Origin: an uncultured Paracoccus sp.
GTDB taxonomy: Bacteria > Pseudomonadota > Alphaproteobacteria > Rhodobacterales > Rhodobacteraceae
Assembly (NCBI RefSeq): GCF_945915435.1
Contig: NZ_CAMEFG010000016.1
Span: 1 to 64,000 of the forward strand
DNA: 64,000 nt
Reading direction: 5' to 3'
The first letter of the stretch is position 1. Each line of letters starts with the position of its first letter. This document shows positions 58,227-64,000 of this stretch, one piece after another. A model generated the notes under the pieces. That model saw only the letters and a list, made by a program, of their open reading frames with translations, was not told the origin of the DNA and searched no databases. A program made the translations under genes and the position numbers.

Positions 58227-60155
58227 TCACTCTTTCGGCAGAACCCGCAGGCGCAGGTCGCGCAACTGTTCATTGGAGGGTTCCGACGGGGCACCCATCA
58301 TCAGGTCCTCGGCGCGCTGGTTCATCGGGAACATGATGACTTCGCGGATGTTCTGCTCATCGGCCAGCAGCATCACGATCCGGTCGATCCCCGCCGCGCA
58401 ACCGCCGTGGGGGGGTGCGCCGTAGCGGAAGGCCTTGACCATGCCGCCAAACCGCTTTTCGACCTCATCCTTGCCGTAACCGGCCAGTTCGAAGGCCTTG
58501 AACATGATCTCGGGCTGGTGGTTGCGGATCGCGCCGGAAACCAGCTCATACCCGTTGCAGGCAAGGTCGTATTGATAGCCCTTGACGGCCAGCGGATCGC
58601 CCTCCAGCGCCTCCATCCCACCCTGCGGCATGCTGAAGGGGTTGTGGCTGAAGTCGATCTTGCCGTCATCGCCGCGCTCATACATCGGGAAATCGACGAT
58701 CCAGGCGAATTTGAACTGGTTTTCCTGGGTCAGGCCAAGTTCGCGGCCGATCTCGGTCCGGGCACGGCCCGCGACGGATTCGAAGGCTTCGGGCTTGCCG
58801 CCGAGGAAAAAGGCCGCGTCGCCCTCGCTCAGGCCAAGCTGGGTGCGGATCGCCTCGGTCTTCTCGGGGCCGAGGGCCTTGGCGATGGGGCCGGCGGCTT
58901 CGACATCGTAATCTATCTTAGCAAGTTCTGCCTTCAACTGCTCAAGGATGTAATTTCTCTCACCTTGCAGTTTTTTCCCATCATGCGTTTGGATTGTGAT
59001 CTGAGTGCCAGCTTCAAATTGAGAACTAATATCGCGTATTCTAGTGAGTAAGATCGCCGCCGCTTCGCTATTTGGGCGCCAGAAGATATAGCCCATCCCC
59101 GGCAGGCCCTGCTGTTGCGCGAAGGCGTTCATGCGGTCGGCGAACTTACGCGAGCCGCCACCGGGCGCGGGGATGGCGCGGACCTCGGTGCCGTCCTGTT
59201 CCAGCAGTTTCGCGAAGATCGCGAAGCCCGATCCGCGGAAGTGGTCGCTGACCACCTGCATCTCGATCGGGTTGCGCAGGTCGGGCTTGTCGGTGCCGTA
59301 TTTCAGCATCGATTCCGCATAGGGGATCAGCGGCCATTCGCTGTCGACAGGGCGCCCGCCCCCGAATTCCTCGAACAACCCCTGGATGACGGGCTGGATG
59401 GCGGCGAAAACGTCCTTTTGTTCGACAAAGGACATCTCGACGTCAAGCTGGTAGAAATCGGTGGGCGAGCGGTCGGCGCGCGGATCCTCGTCGCGGAAAC
59501 ACGGCGCGATCTGGAAATACTTGTCGAAGCCCGCCACCATGATCAACTGCTTGAACTGCTGGGGCGCCTGCGGCAGCGCATAGAACTTGCCCGGATGCAA
59601 CCGCGAGGGCACGAGGAAGTCGCGCGCGCCTTCGGGGCTGGATGCGGTAATGATCGGGGTCTGGAATTCGGTGAAGCCGCCGTCCCACATCGCGTCACGC
59701 AGCCATTTGACCACGCGCGAACGCAGCATGATGTTGCCATGCAGGCTTTCGCGGCGCAGGTCCAGGAAGCGATAGGCCAGCCGCGTTTCCTCGGGATAGT
59801 CCTGGTCGCCGAAGACCGGCAGCGGCAGGTCGTCCGAGGGGCCGAGGATCTCGGTTCCGGTGACGTAGACCTCGATCTCGCCGGTGGGCAGCTTGGGGTT
59901 GATCAGGCTGGCGTCGCGCAGTTTCACCCGCCCGTCGATGCGGATGACGGTTTCGGCGCGCAGACGCTCCAACGTGGAAAAGGCGGGGGAATCGCTGTCG
60001 GCGATCACCTGGGTCATGCCGTAGTGGTCGCGCAGGTCGATGAACAGCACCCCGCCGTGGTCGCGGACGCGGTGGACCCAACCCGACAGGCGGACCTCGG
60101 TCCCGGCATTGGCGGCGGTCAGTTCGCCGCAGGTGTGGCTGCGATAGACGCTCAT
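58227..60155 (-). CDS. aspS: Aspartyl-tRNA synthetase with an atypical in-frame insertion
   Basis: [97 protein letters not shown]. Confidence 0.97.
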   Translation of the reverse strand: MSVYRSHTCGELTAANAGTEVRLSGWVHRVRDHGGVLFIDLRDHYGMTQVIADSDSPAFSTLERLRAETVIRIDGRVKLRDASLINPKLPTGEIEVYVTGTEILGPSDDLPLPVFGDQDYPEETRLAYRFLDLRRESLHGNIMLRSRVVKWLRDAMWDGGFTEFQTPIITASSPEGARDFLVPSRLHPGKFYALPQAPQQFKQLIMVAGFDKYFQIAPCFRDEDPRADRSPTDFYQLDVEMSFVEQKDVFAAIQPVIQGLFEEFGGGRPVDSEWPLIPYAESMLKYGTDKPDLRNPIEMQVVSDHFRGSGFAIFAKLLEQDGTEVRAIPAPGGGSRKFADRMNAFAQQQGLPGMGYIFWRPNSEAAAILLTRIRDISSQFEAGTQITIQTHDGKKLQGERNYILEQLKAELAKIDYDVEAAGPIAKALGPEKTEAIRTQLGLSEGDAAFFLGGKPEAFESVAGRARTEIGRELGLTQENQFKFAWIVDFPMYERGDDGKIDFSHNPFSMPQGGMEALEGDPLAVKGYQYDLACNGYELVSGAIRNHQPEIMFKAFELAGYGKDEVEKRFGGMVKAFRYGAPPHGGCAAGIDRIVMLLADEQNIREVIMFPMNQRAEDLMMGAPSEPSNEQLRDLRLRVLPKE

Positions 60156-60215
60156 CGGTAATCCCCTTGATATCCGGCCTCGCATGAACCGTGCCGTGAC
60201 GGGGAAGTCAAGCGA

Positions 60216-60872
60216 TCAGAAGGGCCTGATGACGTTGCCGGTCCAGAAATAATAGCCCATTCCCACGGTAAACAGCACATTTCCCGCAACCCCGTGCAGG
60301 ATCCACGCGGTCGGAAAGCCGTGGCGCACATAGCTGAGCGCAAAGACCAGCCCGCCGATGAAGGTCAGCACCAGCACCGTCGCCGACCAATACATCAGAT
60401 GGGCAAAGGAAAACAGCGCGGCATTGACCAGCAACCCGATCCGCTGGTCGGGAAACAGCACGCTGTAGCGGTGAAAGAACAGGACGCGGAAGATCAGCTC
60501 CTGCGGCAGGGCCGACAGCAGCGGGTAAAGCAGCCACAACAGGATCAGGAAGCGGAACCGCTCGACCGTCAGCAGGCGGATGTATTCGGGCGCGGTCATC
60601 TGCATGATCGCCCAGCCCGTCGCCCCCACGACCGCGCCGAACAGCACGACCTTCAGCCAGGGCACCCGCGACCAGTGGCTGACAAGGGCGCGCCACTCAT
60701 ACCCGCCGGTCATCCACAGCAGGGCCAGCCCGACGACCGTGAAGCCGAACAATGCCGCGAACATCAGGTTCAGCGGCATGAACAGCGCGATCAGCAACGG
60801 AATCGCGATGAACAGCGCCCCGAACTCGGCCCAGAGCCGGGCCCGGTTCACTGCATGCGGCGGTTGAGCCAT
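60216..60872 (-). CDS. CPBP family intramembrane metalloprotease
   Basis: Multi-TM; SALPQELIFRVLFFHRY (EExxxR-like) and NAALFSFAHLMY. Confidence 0.85.
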   Translation of the reverse strand: MAQPPHAVNRARLWAEFGALFIAIPLLIALFMPLNLMFAALFGFTVVGLALLWMTGGYEWRALVSHWSRVPWLKVVLFGAVVGATGWAIMQMTAPEYIRLLTVERFRFLILLWLLYPLLSALPQELIFRVLFFHRYSVLFPDQRIGLLVNAALFSFAHLMYWSATVLVLTFIGGLVFALSYVRHGFPTAWILHGVAGNVLFTVGMGYYFWTGNVIRPF

Positions 60873-61633
60873 TGACGCCATTGCAGCGGGCTTCCGTTGA
60901 AAACGTTGATGTCGGTGTTGCCGCGGATGCCGGGAACGATGCCGGTGCCGGTATATTGCCAGAAGGTCCATCTCTGGCCGGGATAGACGATGCGGGGATG
61001 GCCCGCGACGCTGCGCAGCCAGAACTCTTCGTTCCACGAACCCAGGTTGTTGTCGCGGTAGAAATCCACCGTCGTGTAGATGACGGGGCGCTGGCCGTAA
61101 TGGCGGTGCAGCGTATCCATGAAGACGCGGGCCTCGCGCTGGACCTCGGCGGGGGGCGGGCGGCGCGGACAGTTGCGCGAGGCGGTCCACTCCAGGTCGA
61201 GGACCGGCGGCAGCGCGCCGCGTTCACGCGGGACATTGGCGATGAACCATGCCGCTTGCTGGGCGCCGGTGCGGCAGAAATAGTAATAATGATAGGCGCC
61301 GCGCGGAATGCGGGCCTGCCCCGCCTCGGCCCAGTAGCGGCGGAAGGCGGGGTCCGAGTGGTCGCCCCCTTCCGTCGCCTTGATGAAGGCGAAGCTGACG
61401 CCCGAGCGCGCGACGGTGCGCCAGTCGATATCGCCCTGCCAGCGCGACACGTCGATGCCCTGGACCGGGTGGTCGTAGGGATGGCCGCCGACCCAGGGGT
61501 GCGGCGCCGAATCGCCGAATTTCGGCCCCTGTCCCTGCCCGACCATCACCGGCCTTCCGCCGCCCGGCGCGCCGACGCAGGCCGCCAGCGAAAGCACCGT
61601 CAGCAGCGCCAATATCCTGCCCAGTAGATTCAT
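60848..61633 (-). CDS. Glycoside hydrolase family 25 (lysozyme-like) lipoprotein
   Basis: Signal/lipobox LSLAACVGA; GIDVSRWQGDIDWRTVARSGVSFAFIKATEGGDHSDPAF; LDLEWT; RWTFWQYTGTG. Confidence 0.92.
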   Translation of the reverse strand: MNLLGRILALLTVLSLAACVGAPGGGRPVMVGQGQGPKFGDSAPHPWVGGHPYDHPVQGIDVSRWQGDIDWRTVARSGVSFAFIKATEGGDHSDPAFRRYWAEAGQARIPRGAYHYYYFCRTGAQQAAWFIANVPRERGALPPVLDLEWTASRNCPRRPPPAEVQREARVFMDTLHRHYGQRPVIYTTVDFYRDNNLGSWNEEFWLRSVAGHPRIVYPGQRWTFWQYTGTGIVPGIRGNTDINVFNGSPLQWRQWLNRRMQ

Positions 61634-61763
61634 GAACCCTCGCCCTCATAGGCGCGCCTTGGATGGCGCTTGCTTCCTTATCGCAAAGCGGATCGGCAAA
61701 GTCATCCCGAGGCGGCATGCGCCGCTTTCACCGCCCATCACGAATATGTCAGGCCCAGGGGCC

Positions 61764-63143
61764 TCAGAGCTCGTCGGGCAGCATCTTGCCGGGGTTGAGG
61801 ATGTTCCTGGGATCCAGCGCCTGCTTGACGGCGGCCATCGCCTGGCAGGCCTCGCCATGCTGGGCGGCCATATAGGCCCGCTTGCCCAGCCCGACGCCAT
61901 GCTCTCCGCTGATCGTGCCGCCGACAGCGATGGCGCGGCTGGCCATGCGCCCGGCGACGCGCTTGGCGGCGGCCAGTTCCTCGGGGCGGTCGGGGTCGAT
62001 CAGCAGGGTGGCGTGGAAATTGCCGTCGCCCACATGGCCGAGGATCGGGCCAAGCAACCCCTCGGCGGCGATATCGTCGCGCGCGGCGGTGACCGCGGCG
62101 GCCAGTTCGGACATGGGCACGCAGATGTCGGTGACCACCGCCGTCGCGCCGGGGCGCAGCGAAAGGCAGGCCGGATAGGCGCCGTGGCGCATCTTCCACA
62201 GCCGCGCGCGTTCCTCGGGGGTGCTGGCCCAGTCGAAGCCGCGCCCGCCGAAATCGCCCGCGATATCGCCGAAACGCGCGGCGTCCTCGCGCACCGATTC
62301 GGCCGAGCCGTGGAACTCGACCAGCAGGTGCGGACGGGCCGGCAGGTCGGTCCCGGCATGGCTGTTGAAGGCGCGGGCGGTGTCCTCGTCCACGAATTCG
62401 ATCCGCGCCATCGGAACACCCGACTGGATGGTGGCGGTGACGCATTCCACCGCATCCTCCAGCGAATCGAAGGCGCAGATCGCGGCGGCGACATCCTCGG
62501 GCTGGCCGTGCAGGCGCAGGGTCAGTTCGGTGATGATCGCCAGCGTGCCCTCGGAACCCACCAGCAGCGCCGTCAGGTCCAGCCCCGCGCTGGATTTCGC
62601 GGCGCGCGTGCCGGTGCGGATGATGCGCCCATCCGCCAGCACGGCCTCAAGCGCCAGCACATTGTCGCGCATCGTGCCGTAGCGCACCGCCGTCGTGCCG
62701 CTGGCACGGGTCGCGGCCATACCGCCAAGCGTCGCGTTCGCGCCGGGATCGACGGGGAAGAACAGCCCGGTCGCGCGCAGGTCGGCATTCAGCGCCTCAC
62801 GCGTGACGCCGGGCTGGACGACGGCCAGCATGTCCTCGGGGCGGGTCTCGATCACGCGGTCCATGCGGCTCATGTTCAGCGTGATGCCGCCCCGCACCGC
62901 CAGCGCCTGCCCTTCCAGCGAGGTGCCCACCCCCCAGCCGATCACCGGGATGTCATGGGCATTGCACAGCGACAGGATGAACGAGACCTCGGCGGTCGTC
63001 TCGGGCCATGCCACCGCATCGGGCGGCGGGGCGCGGTGAAAGCTCTCGGATCCGGCATGTTGCGCGCGCACCCCGCTGGCGGTCGAGAAACGCGCGCCGA
63101 GACGGTCGGCCAGCTCATCAAGGACAAACTCGGGTATGGTCAT
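61764..63143 (-). CDS. FAD-binding oxidoreductase (GlcD/D-lactate dehydrogenase-like)
   Basis: IPVIGWGVGTSLEGQALAVRGGITLNMSRMDRV; DPGANATLGGMAATRASGTTAVRYGTMRDNVLALEAVLADG; GTISGEHGVGLGKR. Confidence 0.95.
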   Translation of the reverse strand: MTIPEFVLDELADRLGARFSTASGVRAQHAGSESFHRAPPPDAVAWPETTAEVSFILSLCNAHDIPVIGWGVGTSLEGQALAVRGGITLNMSRMDRVIETRPEDMLAVVQPGVTREALNADLRATGLFFPVDPGANATLGGMAATRASGTTAVRYGTMRDNVLALEAVLADGRIIRTGTRAAKSSAGLDLTALLVGSEGTLAIITELTLRLHGQPEDVAAAICAFDSLEDAVECVTATIQSGVPMARIEFVDEDTARAFNSHAGTDLPARPHLLVEFHGSAESVREDAARFGDIAGDFGGRGFDWASTPEERARLWKMRHGAYPACLSLRPGATAVVTDICVPMSELAAAVTAARDDIAAEGLLGPILGHVGDGNFHATLLIDPDRPEELAAAKRVAGRMASRAIAVGGTISGEHGVGLGKRAYMAAQHGEACQAMAAVKQALDPRNILNPGKMLPDEL

Positions 63144-63212
63144 CGGATCGCTTCCCGTCGCAAGGTCTGGCCCCGACTATCCTACCGGCGGGGTCCCGGC
63201 ACAAGGCCCGGA

Positions 63213-64000
63213 TCAATGCGCCTCGATCCGCTGACCGCTTTCGGCGTCGAACAGATGGACCGCGCCCGGCTCGGCGGCCAGGTGCAGCGTCTCGCCCAGG
63301 GGATACTGGTTCGACAGCGAGACGGTCAGCAACTGATCGCCCACCATGCCGTGAACCAGCCGCGAGACCCCCAGTTCCTCGATCGCGCGGACCTGCATCG
63401 CGATCTGGCCGCTGTCCGAGGGCTTGAGGTCCTCGGGGCGGATGCCCACCAGCCCGGCATGGGCGCTGCCCGGCAGATGGGGCACCGCATGGGCGGGCAG
63501 AAGGTTCATCGCGGGCGATCCGATGAAGCCCGCGACGAAGGCGCTGGCGGGCTTGCGGTAGACGTCAAGCGGCGTGCCGATCTGCTCGATCCGCCCGCCG
63601 TTCAGCACGACCAGCCGGTCGGCCAGCGTCATCGCCTCTAGCTGGTCATGGGTCACATAGATCGAAGTCGTGCCAAGCCTGCGCTGCAAGTCCTTGATTT
63701 CCAGGCGCATCGTCGCGCGCAGCTTGGCGTCCAGGTTCGACAGCGGTTCGTCGAACAGAAAGGCCGCCGGTTCGCGCACGATGGCGCGGCCCATTGCGAC
63801 GCGCTGGCGCTGGCCGCCCGAAAGCGCGCGGGGCTTGCGGTCCAGGTAATCCCCGATTTGCAGGATCTGCGCCACTTCCGCCACGCGGCGGTCGATCTCG
63901 GCGCGCGGGGTGCCGCGGTTCTTCAGCCCATAGGCCAGGTTCTGGCGCACCGTCATATGCGGATAAAGCGCATAGTTCTGGAACACCATTGCGATGTCGC
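63213..64000 (-). CDS. ABC transporter ATP-binding protein, MalK/UgpC family (5' end beyond window)
   Basis: [62 protein letters not shown]-terminal TOBE-like domain; coding frame runs off the window end. Confidence 0.93.
   Translation of the reverse strand, partial: DIAMVFQNYALYPHMTVRQNLAYGLKNRGTPRAEIDRRVAEVAQILQIGDYLDRKPRALSGGQRQRVAMGRAIVREPAAFLFDEPLSNLDAKLRATMRLEIKDLQRRLGTTSIYVTHDQLEAMTLADRLVVLNGGRIEQIGTPLDVYRKPASAFVAGFIGSPAMNLLPAHAVPHLPGSAHAGLVGIRPEDLKPSDSGQIAMQVRAIEELGVSRLVHGMVGDQLLTVSLSNQYPLGETLHLAAEPGAVHLFDAESGQRIEAH

Noticed and set aside
55632-59051. 1139-aa plus-strand ORF
   Set aside because: Antisense to DUF1501, DUF1800 and aspS genes; no recognizable domains. It ends within the low-GC aspS insert, consistent with loss of the GC-driven open frame.
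58902-59078. Intein or IS insertion in aspS
   Set aside because: Insert is too short for an intein and lacks splice motifs; reading frame is maintained and there are no terminal inverted repeats or transposase.

Overview
The window is a high-GC alphaproteobacterial chromosome segment; gene content suggests Rhodobacteraceae, probably Paracoccus-like. About 1.8-31 kb reads as an organosulfonate catabolic island. It contains a SuyAB-like sulfolactate sulfo-lyase, an HpsN-like (HisD-fold) sulfopropanediol dehydrogenase with SDR and Zn-ADH partners, a SlcC/ComC-like sulfolactate dehydrogenase pair, two NitT/TauT-type ABC importers, an orphan TTT receptor, and LacI, LysR and GntR regulators with recognisable palindromic operators. 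The suyZ-like (YeiH/COG2855) exporter beside suyAB appears inactivated by an internal frameshifting deletion. An intact YeiH paralogue lies about 13 kb away in a second module: TauE/SafE exporter, NIPSNAP protein, two-subunit class I fumarase-like hydratase, complete SDH/FRD-like complex and a divergent TauABC-like importer. I propose this second module as a candidate undescribed desulfonation route (dehydrogenate, hydrate, spontaneous sulfite loss) for a sulfosuccinate- or 3-sulfopropionate-like substrate. The remainder (31-64 kb) is mostly housekeeping: flotillin/YqiJ, pgeF, lgt, rluD-like, rpoH, upp-add-deoB-cdd, maeB, prpE, aspS and others. Notable anomalies there are a low-GC in-frame insertion of about 56 aa in aspS, a hexanucleotide tandem repeat, and an array of degenerate ~107-bp direct repeats downstream of rpoH. 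All functional calls come from reading motifs in the translated ORFs; no database search was run.
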